This document shows positions 1 to 13,052 of a stretch of DNA of 64,000 bases, one piece after another (position 1 is the stretch's first letter; each line of letters starts with the position of its first letter). Position numbers and translations under genes: made by a program. The notes below the pieces were generated by a model, which saw only the letters and a list, made by a program, of their open reading frames with translations, was not told the origin of the DNA and did not search any database. This DNA is from Akebia trifoliata (lineage: Eukaryota; Streptophyta; Magnoliopsida; Ranunculales; Lardizabalaceae), in the NCBI GenBank assembly GCA_017979445.1, contig CM030711.1:2666001-2730000 (forward strand), read 5' to 3'.

Positions 1-68
1 ATCTTGTAGTCTCAATTTTTAAATCGCTTTTTAAGCTGTTTTCCACACTAATTTTTTCTTCATTATAG

Positions 69-1446
69 GTGAAAAATGAATTGCCAAGTACCTTCAAGGC
101 TTATCGTTACCAGCAGCATCGATGGTCTTGTGGACCTGCCAATCTGTTTAGGAAAATGGCTATGGAGATTATTCGAAACAAGGTCAGTTTCTTGTTCTTC
201 TTTTTTCGTTCTTATACTGAAATTTGTACATGTTAAAATGAGATTTATTAATTCTTAATTCTCTTTTTTTCTTCTATCTATGGAATGATCACTGCAGAAA
301 GTAACTCTATGGAAGAAGTTTTATGTCATTTATAGCTTTTTCTTCGTTCGGAAGATGATTGCACATCTCGTCACTTTTTTCTTCTATTGCGTCGTAATTC
401 CGACAACTGTTTTGGTTCCTGAAGTCGAAGTTCCCTTGTGGGGTGCAGTTTATATTCCTTGCATCATTACTCTTCTCAATGCAGTAGGAACTCCAAGGTT
501 TGGTACCCTTCAACTTCTCATTCTGCTTTTTTATTTTGGTTATTAAAAAGCAAAATGGAAGGCTAAGAATTGGTTTTCTTTTGTTCTGTTTCTATCTTTG
601 TAGGTCTATTCACCTTCTCTTTTTCTGGATTCTTTTCGAAAATGTCATGTCTTTGCACCGGACCAAAGCAACCCTTATCGGTATATTAGAGACAGGCAGA
701 GTAAATGAGTGGGTTGTTACTGAGAAATTGGGAGATGCTCTCAAGACAAAACCAGCCACAAAAGCACCCAAAAAACCTCGATTGAGGATCGGTGAAAGGT
801 ACAATTTCTTCACACGCCGATTTTTTTGGGCCTGAAAATAGAATACCCCATGTTTTGATTAACCAAATGCATCAATCATCAATGTACATACATATAAGTC
901 GCATAGTTCCATCATTCATACTTACCATGCATGTTAGGACTTAATATATGATGGGAATTTTTTTTGGAGCCCAATCAAACCATGAAAGTGGGGGCAAGAC
1001 ACTTTTATTAAAACAAGCACTTTTTTCTTGGGTTTCATATAGAAATGAATTCGTTACTAAGCCTCTTTTAGGGTTAAAAAATAGAGAGAAAAAAAAATAA
1101 CAAAAGATTTGGCTTTGAACATAGTGGAATGGAGGAACATGATTCGTTTATCTGACTCCAAATATTTGAGATGAGGCTTTGCTGTTGTTATTGTTTTTGC
1201 ATCAAATTTGTACATTTTTCAAACCTTTCTACCTTTTACACATCTCATGAGTTTTTCTTCCTTTCCTCATTAAACATTGACAGGCTCAATCTGTTGGAGC
1301 TTGGCTTTGGGGCTTACATCTTCTTCTGTGCCAGCTATAATGTTGCGTTTGGGAAGAATAACTTCTTCATATACCTATACCTTCAATCCATTGCCTTCTT
1401 CATCATGGGGTTAGGTTATGTTGGCACCATTGTCCCCACCTCTTAG
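69..1446 (+). CDS. CSLA: Glucomannan 4-beta-mannosyltransferase (CSLA family), 3' part only
   Basis: These are the C-terminal exons of a cellulose synthase-like A enzyme, a Golgi GT2 glycosyltransferase that makes beta-1,4-mannan/glucomannan from GDP-mannose. Four exons join in frame: 69-182, 298-497, 604-798 and 1284-1446, all with GT-AG borders, giving about 223 codons and a TAG stop at 1444-1446. The first exon reads [20 protein letters not shown] and contains the QxxRW motif (QQHRW) that closes the GT2 catalytic domain. The following exons hold hydrophobic stretches ([34 protein letters not shown], and the terminal [16 protein letters not shown]) that fit the family's membrane helices. 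The family C-terminus is recognisable, close to CSLA9/CSLA2 types. The N-terminal half, with the D and DxD motifs, lies left of the window; bases 1-68 are intron. Confidence 0.93.
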
Positions 1447-2120
1447 GGACAAAATGTGATCGAATCCATGTGATATTTCGTGCCATATATATATCTTCTC
1501 TCCAACAATATATGCATATGGGTTTTTTTTTTCCGCAATGTATCACAAATTTACTATTATGTTAGATCTTCAAAAACTATGCTGGTCATTCCTTTATGCT
1601 GAGGGGAAGCTGATCTCGTAGTTCGAATCTTTTGTGGATTACTCAAGAATCCAAGAAGATATACACAACAGATAAACAGAACCTTGTTATGTGAAGGACT
1701 TGAACAAAATGAGTAGAAACAGAATATTTGGGTGATGATCCTAAGTTATGTAATTTTCTTGAATGAGGATTGTTTGTAATTTGTTTGGTTGTGTTTTTTT
1801 TTTTTTTTTCTCTCACTTTTTTTGGGATTTGTTTGAGAGGGAATAACATGATGGTAAGGAGGTTAAGTTATAGTTCAAAATCCCTTTCTTTTGTTTCTCT
1901 ATATATGTTGGAGACCAAGAAATTAGAAGAAAGAAATGAAATCTCATGTTTGCTCATATATATTAGTATATTTACTTTTGTCCCCCAAGGGTTTCCCACC
2001 CCACTTTCTCACATTTTCCCATTCAAAGATTGAGTTAATTTTATTTTTACTTCCACTACTACCCATCTAAGAACCCAATTTGACTATGAGTCTAACTAGC
2101 CTTCCTAAGTACCTCCCTAA
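1447..2120. other. 3' flank of CSLA, no gene seen
   Basis: This holds the probable 3' UTR of the mannan synthase, then AT-rich DNA with a long T run near 1796-1810. I see no coding sequence. Confidence 0.5.
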
Positions 2121-2404
2121 CGCTGTGTTTATATTGAGAGAAATGGAGAGAAAGGAAAAGAAAATAAATGAGTTTCTCTCCGTTTCTCTTGTTTGGATTG
2201 TCAAGACGGGAGAGAAGAGAAAAGAATTGAAGAGACGAGGAAAGAAAAAAAAATTGATAGTTTTCTCTCTCCAACAGTGGAGAGAAATGGAGAGATACCC
2301 TTATAAAATATTATATAATTCTAACTCTACCCCTAAATCTCTTTTATGATATTTTAAATTTTCAAAGTTGTCCAAAGTTCTCTCCAATCAATCCAAACAT
2401 AGCC
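2121..2404. mobile_element. PIF/Harbinger-like (Tourist-type) MITE
   Basis: A 284-bp element with short terminal inverted repeats (left CGCTGTGTTTATATTG, right end reverse complement GGCTATGTTTGGATTG). It is flanked by TAA on both sides (2118-2120 and 2405-2407), the target duplication typical of PIF/Harbinger elements. The interior is purine-rich GAGAGAAATGGAGAG, echoed by CTCTCC near the right end. No coding capacity. Confidence 0.6.
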
Positions 2405-2407
2405 TAA

Positions 2408-5400
2408 GGGTCCTTAGGCTCAACTTGTGGCATACAAAACCATGATATTATTCTTCAGGGTTGTAGCATGCAAACTTCTATATATACTTTGAAAAAAAAA
2501 AATTCAAAGGATTTTCAAAACCCTAGATCAAGGCCAAAGGATTTTTTTTTTTTATCTAGAGTTTTTCCTTGAAATCTAGAGAGGTGGTGTTGGATTGCCA
2601 ATATTGAAAATATTAACCTTTTGTTTGTTTGGGTGGAAGGGGACAAAAGAAATATTATAGGTTGGGACATTAAAATTGTCAATCTTTATCATTCCCTTTA
2701 CTGCTAAACAATCATGGACAAAGCACGCACACCTTTAGATATCATGCTCTACCCAACACACAAAAACATCTTCAAGTATCGCTCTATAGAGTTTGATTTA
2801 TATTCCAAAACAATGTTTTTAAACCCAAATGACTATCATATTCTTTACTTTTATATCTAACTTAAACATTCATTTTTTCCAACCAACATTTTATTGAGTT
2901 TTTTTTATACTTAAAATCTCAAATTACCCAAAATCATCAACTAGGCCAAGTTTTATTCTTCGCAACCGCACGCAATACCATATTTAAAAGACGAAGAAGA
3001 ACGTATAGAAGAAACATGACGATTGGGACCTCAGGAAGGTGAATCAGAGCTGGTCGGATGCCCTCGTAACACGTATTTCAAAAAATGTTAAACAACAAAA
3101 AGAATTAAAGGAGTGAGGGATATAAAAATTAAAGCTACCACAAAGAGATAGATCATGGAAACTTCTAAGACAAGTTGCATTATTATTTAGAAGTATAAGC
3201 ATGATTACCTTTACTTAAATGAACAAGATTATAAATATAGTCAATAAAATAAGATAACTTGTTTTTTTTCTTTTATTTCGACTCCTTTATTGTCCTCGTG
3301 GTTATCGTCATTGCCCTGATTTAAAAAGAATACTTATACCTTAAGAATGTGTCACATTCATCCCTAACATGGAGGGCCCTCCGTTTTCATGAAACTTAGT
3401 ATAATTAATGTGACCACATGAGTGTTTAGTTCCATATCATACAAGTTCCTCAAGTTTGTGTTGTTTTAGGTTAAAAGATAAGTATTAGATTTAATTTAGA
3501 TTAATAACTTGGTGAAAATTTTTAAACCGTTTATTGAGAATAACTTAATAGGTGACAATAAAATAGGAAACTCGACCACAGAGAAAAATGCCTGAATAGT
3601 TGTATGAGGTCAAATTTACAGGTCCAGCCAAAATTTTAAAATATTTATTAGAAGAGGAATATACCCGTGTTGGTAATTATTTATTTATTTTCCAAAATGG
3701 GTAATTTTGCATTTTTAGACTTCTTGTTAATCACAAATAAAAGATTATTTTTTTTAAAACAAAATTATGCAAAAATTAGAACTATATTTTGGGTAAATTT
3801 CATGTTGAATATAATGACATAAAGGTAAATTCGGCTAAATAATACTTTTTTGGAAAAAGATATATGTTTATTTGTAAGAATTTTCAAAAAAGAAGAGAAA
3901 AAGCTAACATCCGGGCAGGATTGCATTTTGAGTTAACTTGGCATTAAAACTGATTTGCTCCAAATCATTGAGTTGGCTTTCCAACCATGGTTTTAAAACT
4001 TGGTTTCGCGTCTCGTCTCATCCATGCTAGATACCAAGTCGTCTTAGACAAGTTTTTCGAAACGTTTGAGATGTCTCGTTCAAGTGCCTTTGTCTTTGTA
4101 TGTGTCATTGTAAACAGGCCAAGTTGTTCGGCTTTTGGAATCGGATTGGGCCTTCATAAAACCCAGTATGAATGGGATCAAAAGCTCATATTTTCCTTTG
4201 GAGATGTGCCAAAAACTTAGATTAAACTTTAAAGGATTGGCGTTTATTGGTGCCCAAGCCGAGCCTTCACCGCTCACATGATGAGCATTTAACCAAGACA
4301 ACGTGTCAATAATGTGTCCCAAGCATACGAGTCGCTTCATATCAAGTCACTGTACACCATATTGCCTTGCAAGTGCTATCATATTAATGAAATTCCCTGT
4401 GGACTATGTTAATCACCATTGCCTTCTTGTGTTGCTTTACATGAGCGCATGTGTGGGTTTTTCTAGGCCTACTTGTAGGTCAAAGCTTTCAAGTACCGCA
4501 CAGTGTGCTATCTCAACCATAAGCACAAAGTCTGAGTACAGGTTTAAATCAGCAAGGAAAACTTTGAAAAAATGTTAAAAACGGGTTTAAAAAAATGAAA
4601 AAATCACCATTTTTTGTTACTATGATCTCAACAGGCACCAACATAACACCATCGAAGTCCGGCCAAAATTTTGAGTTTGAGAATTATGTATTCAGCCCTA
4701 CCTTAAGGGCTAAAGATCAAAGGCCCCAACTCTTACTTTTAAAATCGAGCTGGTTTGGGTTAACGGCTAATGGGCCAAATTGACACCCCCTAACTACTAT
4801 TGGAACAGTTTGTTAGGGTTTATGTATAATGGGTCTACGCCTACGCCATACAACAGTGTCTAGACCATTTGAATGAACCTTTCTATTCGGCTATACTATC
4901 TATAGCCACTAAACTCAATAAAGTAATATTTTAAAGAAAAAAAAAAAAAAGAAGAGAAAATCAGCAATAACTATCAAGTGCAAGTAAGTGCCAAGAACAA
5001 AATATTACTAGAGCTCTGATATTACCCCACCATTATATTTATTATTCCCAAAGGTATGATAATGACAACACATCATCCAACTGTAAAATTTCGCAATAAT
5101 TGAAATATCTTTTGAAGATTATATAATCACACCATTTATTTAAGGTTGGGTAAATTTCAATAATCCCTTTTACGTTTTGGTGAAAACTACGTTATGTGAA
5201 AAAATGGTTAAATTCAATGGATCTTGGCATCAGATTTACTCTTTTTTTTTTTTTTTTCCACGTAATGTTAGAGGAACCTCTGTGTTCTTAACCTGACGAC
5301 ATATTGTGAGTTCCTCAATCCAATTTGGATCGATTCATCATGGGTCTGGTCTTTTGTTTGGTTTCATGGGTCAAGAAGAATTGGATCCTTTTATACGGGT

Positions 5401-5744
5401 TTGCAGATTAAACAGGAATGGTCACATAATTTTATGATTTAGGAATCGAATTTGACTCCAAATTCCAAATTTGGGTATGATTTAAAACTAAGTCTTGGAT
5501 TTAGTGGTCAAGTTATGAGATCCAGAAGATGTTAAGCATCGATTACACCCAATTTTTGGGCCAATTCTATTGCGATCCATTGACTAATTTTAGGTTGATT
5601 CTTTTAATTTAGTTTATATAAATGAATTTTATAGAATTTTGGTAGAAAACATGCTTAGAAGCAAGAAAAGGCGATTCAAATCCGAGAACTTTGGGACAAA
5701 TGAGAAGTAAATGAGTCATTCTCGAGGTTATTCCAACACAACAA
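2408..5744. other. Intergenic, no gene seen
   Basis: AT-rich sequence without a supportable gene. Around 3984-4070 the sequence CCATGGTTTTAAAAC starts a segment related to the inverted-repeat ends of the element in U2AF35 intron 3. Bases 4100-4860 are less AT-rich and look like a decayed repeat, but I recognise no protein motif in them. Confidence 0.4.
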
Positions 5745-5995
5745 TAGTTGTGGGTATGTGAGGGCCGAGGACAAGTTTCTTGTTAGGGGACATAATCAAT
5801 TTGGGATCTCAAGATATCCATATCTCTTAGACACCTGAATAATCCTCGAGACACGTGTAATCACCTCACCCCACATGTACCAATTAATTTTTAGGATAAA
5901 TCTCTGACGGTGGCCACTAAGGGGGGATTTGAAGTCAAGACCTTCGTTTCGTGATGCGTGATCTTAGCCATCTCCCTAATCCTTAGGGTTTTTTA
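5745..5995 (-). mobile_element. tRNA-derived SINE remnant (reverse strand)
   Basis: On the reverse strand, a degenerate box A (GATGGCTAAGATC) is followed about 30 bp later by a box B-like string (CTTGACTTCAAATCCCC), the spacing of a Pol III internal promoter in plant SINEs. No cloverleaf can be folded, and I could not define target duplications, so the ends are approximate. Confidence 0.4.
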
Positions 5996-6013
5996 TTAGA
6001 CAAAATATTTATT

Positions 6014-6363
6014 AGAGCTGTTATTGGCACTCCAACTTTTACTTATTACACCCCAATTAAAAATAAAGGAAATAAGTGAATGGTTGAAAATATATAAAAG
6101 ATGGAGTACCAATAGAATCTCTCTTTTTTTTTTTTTGGATTTCTATTTTGGGACTTTGGATTTTATATAAGCCTAATCATAGTTGTAAAAAAAAAAAAAC
6201 TATTGAAATTGTTTGAATAAGGGTTATAATGTTGAGATTGTAATCTAAATCAAATCTTGATAATGTTTGAAAAGTGTGATTTAATCTTTAATTGGGGTGT
6301 GATAAATAATTTAAGAGATTGGAGTGTAATAAGTAAAAGTTGGATTGCCAATAGCAGCACTCA
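6014..6363. mobile_element. MITE, TATTGGCA family
   Basis: About 350 bp with inverted ends: left GAGCTGTTATTGGCACTCC, right end reverse complement GAGTGCTGCTATTGGCAATC. The subterminal AACTTTTACTTATTACAC is mirrored at both ends. Related copies lie at 43973-45295 and 51316-51956. No ORF. Confidence 0.6.
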
Positions 6364-7202
6364 TATTTTTTTAGAAAGTGAACCTTGATTATGATTTGAT
6401 AAACTCTAAGGTATAATTTTACTTTTATATCTTTCTTTTCAACATGAAATAAATACCCAACTTACAAAATAATTTTGAATTTGTTGTCATTTAGTATAAA
6501 AAAGTAAAAAACATGAAATCTTACTTCAGATTCACATGATGGTTGTAAAAGTAAATTCAGAAATGTGATCATATAGTGGATATCTATTATGATAAAAATA
6601 ATACCGAAATGGGTAATATTTTTATTGCGCTTACTATAAATATTTTGAAAATATTGCCGGATCAGTAGTTTTGGCTTCATGCATGACCATTTCCGTACTA
6701 AAAAATACTAATGAAAGCCACTGACATCTCTCCTTTCTCCTATTCTCAGTTAAAAACATACAAGACCTGGCTTGAAAAGGCTAAACAGAAATCACACTAC
6801 TTGTCCTTTGAAAGATTGACATTTTATTAAAGATTTTGAATTATTGTACTATCTTCCCATAAACGAAAATTTACTGTACTCCTAGGAGTTAGTTTGTAAC
6901 TTGATTCCTTTGTGGACCATCTATCACACTCTTTGGGCTCATTGATCAATGAATATCAATCAACCACTTGATGAACTTAGAAATAAATTTTTCGATGGTG
7001 ATTCTTCTTGTATTTGGGTTTAGAGATGTCAATTGGTCCCATTGGTTTGCTAACCTGACCTACCCAAAAAAATCAAGGTTCAGAGCTTTTATCTTGTGCC
7101 TGCACTGAGCTAGAGCCTATGACCACCCGGTCTAACGTGTTCTGATCCATTATTAAATACATAGATCTATGATTTTATAATAAAATATAATCAAAATATA
7201 TT

Positions 7203-7450
7203 ATAAGATAACTAAACCCCAAGGAGTTGGCTTAGTGGCAAGCCGAACCCTTGAAAAGCTCCTCAGTAAGGGTAGGTCAAGTGTTTGAAATCCCATGAAG
7301 CATTGAATTCCTTAAGGCCACCCTTCAGGGTATGGTTAACCCTCGACTAAACTAGTTGCACGTAGGATTTTTTGAGAGGGGCAGTGCATGTGACCGTGAG
7401 ACTATGGGATTAGTCTCACCTGAAGGATTAGGCAAATTCAACCCAAATCC
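7203..7450 (+). mobile_element. tRNA-derived SINE
   Basis: Box A TGGCTTAGTGG (7228-7238) and box B-like GTGTTTGAAATCC (7281-7293) are spaced as in a Pol III promoter. They are followed by a tRNA-unrelated body of about 150 bp. The cloverleaf pairing of a functional tRNA is absent, so this is a SINE and not a tRNA gene. Ends are approximate. Confidence 0.55.
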
Positions 7451-7647
7451 TGTACGAACTTAATTTGAACTTTTATTTACATCATGAACAATACTTGTTA
7501 TTGAGACCTCTCTTGAGTAGAAGCACTCATAAAATAGTCGTGATAAAAATGACACACTAAATCGTATGTGATTGACACGACAAGTATATAAAATCATAAA
7601 ATAAAATAAAAGACTAACGATTTTATGAACCGACTTTATTATTTCAT

Positions 7648-7757
7648 TTGTACTCAATTGACGTGGCAAGGACACAAAACCATTGATTTTTTCGTTGTGT
7701 ATCCCAAATAAAATGATATATGATTCTCTATTCTTGCCACGTCAGCCGAGTATAGAA
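7648..7757. repeat. Palindromic MITE remnant
   Basis: An inverted repeat: TACTCAATTGACGTGGCAAG on the left, mirrored by CTTGCCACGTCAGCCGAGTA on the right, with a centre containing GTGTATCCCA. It belongs with the GATACACAATTG-centred family found in the P450 introns. Confidence 0.45.
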
Positions 7758-8744
7758 CGAGTGAAAAAAAAATCGGATCGGAAAATCACGACTCAAAATA
7801 AATTTTTTATTATGTAAAATTCGACGAAAGTAATTATCCCAATAAGAAAATGCCACATGGCATATAAAAAGTAAAGTTCGTGAGATTGCAATCCCACCAC
7901 CAGTAGTACATGATCCACAATCTTTTACCAATAAAGTAAAAAGATACCTTTAAGATCTCCAATGATTCGCGCCGCTAGAAGACAAACGGCACATCGTGGA
8001 CACCAACAGATGTTTCCATTGTGACAACGTCAACCCGTCATTTTCAGTGCCGGCTGAAGCTAGAAGACAAACGGTATCTTTTCCTCAAACCAAATAGATA
8101 CCTTTCACTGCCTCGGGATAAATGACTCCCTTGGGATACACCTTTCTTTGTGGAAGTGCGATCGTGAATCCCGAGACGTATAGATTTACCGTTCACAACT
8201 TGTTACGTTGGAAAGTCAATTGAATATGCCACCTGACGAATCATATTATCACAACTCATATATTATAAAATAATGATTTCCTAATTGTAAAAGTCTTCAC
8301 TCAGTCAATACTTGGTTGACCTGGTATAGACACGTAATCATAGACTCTTTTTTTTCTCGAGATATATAACAGCAATCCTTATCCAAGGTTTTGAAAATGG
8401 ATTATTACTAAACTCCCAAATTTAAAATTAAAATTTAAGAGTGAAAAATAATTATTTTTTCTCTTTTAGGTTCATAGAGTTTTGTCCTCCATATTTGTGT
8501 GGCATCTCTTTATGTTTTTTATGCCACAAGGAAAGTTCAAATAACTCATAAGTGTTTTTTTTATTATTATAAGTGACTCATCAATCTTTTTTAAATAGTA
8601 AAAGAAAATATAAAAAATTGAAATCACTGTATCACTATTTTATTAGGTTTGGACATCATACGCGTCCAGCTAAGTTGGACCTTAGAAAGATTCTACATAA
8701 TAAATAAATGAATTTAAGCAAACTCATCACCAATTGTAAGATAC

Positions 8745-8825
8745 CATGAAACCTATAACTTAAATACACAAAGATCATAGAAATAGAGACAAAAAAAACA
8801 CACACACACAGAAAAGAGAGAGAAC
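8745..8825 (+). promoter_or_regulatory. CYP81 unit 1 leader and putative core promoter
   Basis: A TATA-like string TATAACTTAAATAC starts at 8754, followed by a CA/GA-rich leader (CACACACACA, GAGAGAGAAC) up to the start codon. Unit 3 keeps the same arrangement (25757-25843). Unit 2 has lost it. Conservation between the two intact genes is the main support. Confidence 0.45.
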
Positions 8826-11800
8826 ATGGAAGAAGTCTTTTATTCTCTCCTCTTCTTCCTCTTTATCTTTCTCATCTCCATCTCCAAACTACTATTCTCA
8901 CAATTACATAAACCCAAACCCAATCGAACCCAAAAACCCGCAAAATTACCACCAAGCCCTCCAAATCTTCCCCTACTAGGCCACCTTCACCTTGTAAAAA
9001 AACCACTCCACCGAAAACTACAATCTCTCTCACTTCAATATGGACCCATCTTATTCCTTCGATTCGGATCTCGACCCGTTCTCCTTATCTCCACCCCATC
9101 TGCAGTTGAAGAATGTTTCACAAAGAATGACGTTATCTTCGCCAATCGTCCTCAAATGCTAGCAGCAAAACATCTAAATTACAACTTTACCACTCTTGTG
9201 TCAGCTTCTTATGGTGCAAATTGGCGTAATCTTCGTCGTTTCACACTCCTTGAGATCTTCTCTATGTCACGCTTACAAGTTTCTTCTTCAATTCGACGTG
9301 AAGAAGTTGGGGTATTTCTTCATCAACTATATCGAAAAAATTTGAGTTTGAAATTAAGAAAAATTGAGATGAAATCGAAGTTTACAGAGTTGGTGTTTAA
9401 TAATATAACTAAGATGATTGGTTTGAAGAGATATTATGGAGAAGATGTGAAGGAGGAGGATTTAGAGGAAGCGAAGATGTTTAAGGAGATTATGAAGGAA
9501 AGTGTGGATTTGATTGGGTCACCTTATATTGGAGATTATTTGCCGATGTTGAGGTGGTTGGATTTTAAAGGGGTGGAGAAGAAAATGGTTAGATTGAAAA
9601 GAAAAAGAGATGAGTTCTTGAAAGGTGTTATGGAAGAGTATAGAACAAGAATGAGAAGTAATCTTCGTTCGTCTTTTTCTTCTTCAACTACTATTGATGT
9701 TTTGTTGTCTATGCAACAAAGGGAGCCAGATTATTACACTGATGAAATCATTTATGGAATTATAATGGTAACTCTCTCTCACACTCTCACTCTCACTCTC
9801 ACTCTCTCTCACCAAACAAGATGTATTACAATGGTATCTTGTTTGATAAAAATATTTCATTACCAAATAAGGTATATATATACATAGAATCATGTTGGAA
9901 TAACCTCAACGGGGAACACCTTGACGTGGTGGCGCATGCATGTCCATAAATGCATTTAACTCCTATCTTGAAGAAAACGCATCTAACGCCAAGATGTCCC
10001 TTGTGTGTCCCCCACTGAGGTCACTCTAGCATTAATCATATATTTGTATGTATTTAATGTATGTTATATATTTTAAAAAGAGTCATGATACTTTGACTCC
10101 CCCTCGTGGCATACACTAGAATAATAGACTTTTATGCCTCAAGATACACAATTGCACATCTCGATAAATTTGTGCAATTGTGTATCCTGATGAAAGAAAA
10201 TTTTTGGTTCTAAAACATCCCATGTCAGATAGTATTTAGAGTATGCCACATGGGGGTGTCAGATTATCGTTACTCTTTTAAAAATGTATATAGCATATGT
10301 AACATTTTTTCATGGAGCACACTGTAGCATTTTTTGATGATTGGGAGAGCGTCATGTCGACAAAAAGAAAAATCAATGCATTGAAATTTTAGAATCTAGG
10401 AATAATCCTGTTTCAAAACCTTTGATCAAGTCAAAAATAAAATATTTGGTTTTGTTTTCTTCAACGTGGCACTCTCTCAACTATGAAAAAGTAAAACAGA
10501 AGCTGAGACAAAAAAAAAGTCATAGATAAACGCTTTCCAAGGATTAGTACAATTTTTTTTAAGCATATGTATATTTTACTAGGAAATTCCTAACATCTCG
10601 ATTTTCGTTTTGATGGAAACCGGTAATCATGGGTTGAGGCTAGTGTTTTCCTCAAGAGTACCCGTACTAAGAGATGTGTGCTTTAATTTGAGATACCCCT
10701 ATATTTTCAACTAGTTACAGGCCCGCCCCATTTGCCCTCACTCCCACACCTCCTTCCAATTTTTGCCCTCTTCAATTTTTTAAGATGACATTGCACATTG
10801 ACTTGGGCCTTCTCTCATAGATTAATTGAAAATGACGTACATATCCTTTCCATTAACTTCTAAACAAAAACTTTTGAATTTTCTCCCATCAAATCATTCA
10901 ACTTCAAGTTCTTCAAACTTATCATTAATTATAAGAAAATTCAAATTCTTATAATTTTCTCCCAATTATAAGAAAATTCTAGGTCCGACTTGCTCAGAAG
11001 ATAGTTCTATTAATCCTATAAAATAAAAAATATAAAAAAAAAAAATCTATATTTATCCTCTCATCTAATTAGTTGCAAGGACAATCTCAAAAGATGTTTG
11101 GGGCAGAAAATTCCATGTGAAGAAGAGCCTCAAATCTCGTCTGAGGCTGTTATTAATTCTCCCATCTGTATCCTTATGTGTTGGTGGAGCGGTAAACCTC
11201 ATATCCAATGAAGAGGACAACTGAGTTGATCGCTCATCATCATATATAAGTAGCGGATGTTGAGGAATCTCCTTGCATGGCGTGCTCTCTCAATAAGGGT
11301 GAGGTCGGCCACCAACGCCTGAGTTTTACTGTAGGAATGCCACGTGTTATTCAAATACTTGTATGTTTTGGGGTCTGTAATGAGTTAGGAATCTTCTTTG
11401 GACCCACCCAATAACTAAAATGGATCCCAATGACCCCACCCACCACTGATCCTTAAAGCTTCAGTCCCAATCAACTGCATTAGTACCAATCCATCTTACC
11501 TTCATACGATACTTTTTTTTTTACCCAACTGCCACCATGCCCACCTAGTTGGTTTATATATAAAAGTTCAGCCTTGTTGATTGTTTCTAGCCATTGGATC
11601 CAACCATCTAATTTTACGACACAAATCACAAGGATTTAGATTTCAGTGTAAAGACACAATTTCATAACCTATCGAACATGACACTAGGTGAACCACATCA
11701 CATTACACAAACGAGTCATGATGATCAAACTACCCCCACATGGCATACTCAATTGACTCTCTCGAAGTGAAAAGTTTTGGAATCGTAGATCTGTACATCT

Positions 11801-13052
11801 CAGGATACATGATTCTCTCGGTATACACTTTTTTTCTGGGGAAATGCATTTGTTTATCCTGAGGCATATAGATCTATGATTCTAGATAAAATCTAAGGAA
11901 TTATAATATTGTCTTTTGTTTAAGTATATTTAGTTTATTTCGTTAACAATCCAATTCAATACTAATCATATATTAGATACAATCCCCCACAAATTAAGCC
12001 CATTTTTTTGTCCGTTTCGATAAAAATCAATAAAATAATGATATGTGGTATGAGGAGATATCCCTATCTGAAAAAAGAGAGAGAGATATTGACATGTGAG
12101 AATTGAATTACTGGTGGCTATTTGTGCACCTTTCCTTTAATCCTCTTTGTTTTTAGAGTGGGAAAACTGATTCCTTAGGTAGCCGGTTTGCCTCATCAAT
12201 AGTTTAATATAAAAAAAAATTGAATATAAACTTCAACTAGAACAATACAGACATTTATCATTTTTTCTTCTATGTTTTTCAAAGTTTGATTAGCAAATAT
12301 TAAATTAACCAATCATCCATTTCTCTTCCATTAATAAAATACATAATTTTAGTAAGAAATACCCAAATTTTTAAAACAAGAATTTGATAGAGATGATCTA
12401 ACTTTATGACCATAACTTGTATGTTTAGACATTGTTAACGACAGGAACCCACACTTCCGCCATGACCATGGAATGGGCAATGTCACTTCTTCTGAACCAT
12501 CCAGAGGTATTGAACAAGGCTCGAGACGAGTTAGATGCTCATGTTGGTAAAGATAGAATATTGGAGGAATCTGACTTACCGAAGTTGAAGTATCTCCAAA
12601 ACATCATCAACGAGACACTCCGACTCTTCCCACCAACGGCACTTATAGTCCCACATGAGTCGTCCGAGGAGTGCATTGTAGGAGGTTTTGATGTGCCACG
12701 TGGCACAATGCTATTGGTTAATACATGGGCCATTCATAGAGACCCCAACATATGGGAAGATTCCGATAAATTTAAGCCTGAGAGGTTCAAAGACAGGGAA
12801 GGAGAAGGGTTTAGGTTCATCCCTTTTGGGTTCGGGAGGAGGGGGTGTCCTGGGACACGGATGGCCATGCGTATGGTGGGGCTGACACTAGGATCATTGA
12901 TTCAATGTTTTGAGTGGGAGAGGATTGATTCAGAGGAAATGGACATGACCGAGGGGCCGGGGATCACCATACCGAAGATTAAGCCCTTAGAAGCATTGTA
13001 TAGGCCTCGTGAAGGCTTCACCAATGTCATTGCGAGCGCTATTTCACTATGA
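8826..13052 (+). CDS. CYP81: Cytochrome P450, CYP81 family, array unit 1 (intact)
   Basis: Haem-thiolate monooxygenase anchored in the ER membrane; CYP81 enzymes hydroxylate phenolic or other specialised metabolites. Exon 1 is 8826-9767 (314 codons) and exon 2 is 12429-13052 (207 codons plus TGA), with a 2.66-kb GT-AG intron in phase 0, giving 521 aa, a usual P450 length. An N-terminal hydrophobic anchor (residues 5-25) precedes the proline hinge PPSPPNLP (42-49). Exon 2 holds the I-helix, the K-helix ETLR (376-379), FKPERF, and the haem loop FGFGRRGCPG with ligand Cys454. Oddity: the I-helix reads TGTHTS, where the family pattern is AGTDTS, so His322 replaces the conserved acid. The CYP81 assignment rests on the MEWAMSLLLNHPEVL block and intron position; the substrate is unknown. 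Confidence 0.92.
10080..10275. mobile_element. Intronic palindromic MITE, Mutator-like, unit 1
   Basis: Inverted-repeat element starting GAGTCATGATACTTTGAC and ending in the reverse complement of GAGTAACGATAATCTGAC. Its centre is CAATTGCAC...GTGCAATTG. It is flanked by TTTTAAAAA on both sides, a 9-bp target duplication typical of Mutator-like elements. The same insertion is present in the introns of units 2 and 3, so it predates the array. Confidence 0.65.

Noticed and set aside
9768..9887. Read-through of P450 exon 1 to a 353-codon protein
   Set aside because: The extension is a CTCTCACTCT repeat after a perfect GT donor. The intact P450 needs exon 2 for its haem-binding Cys.
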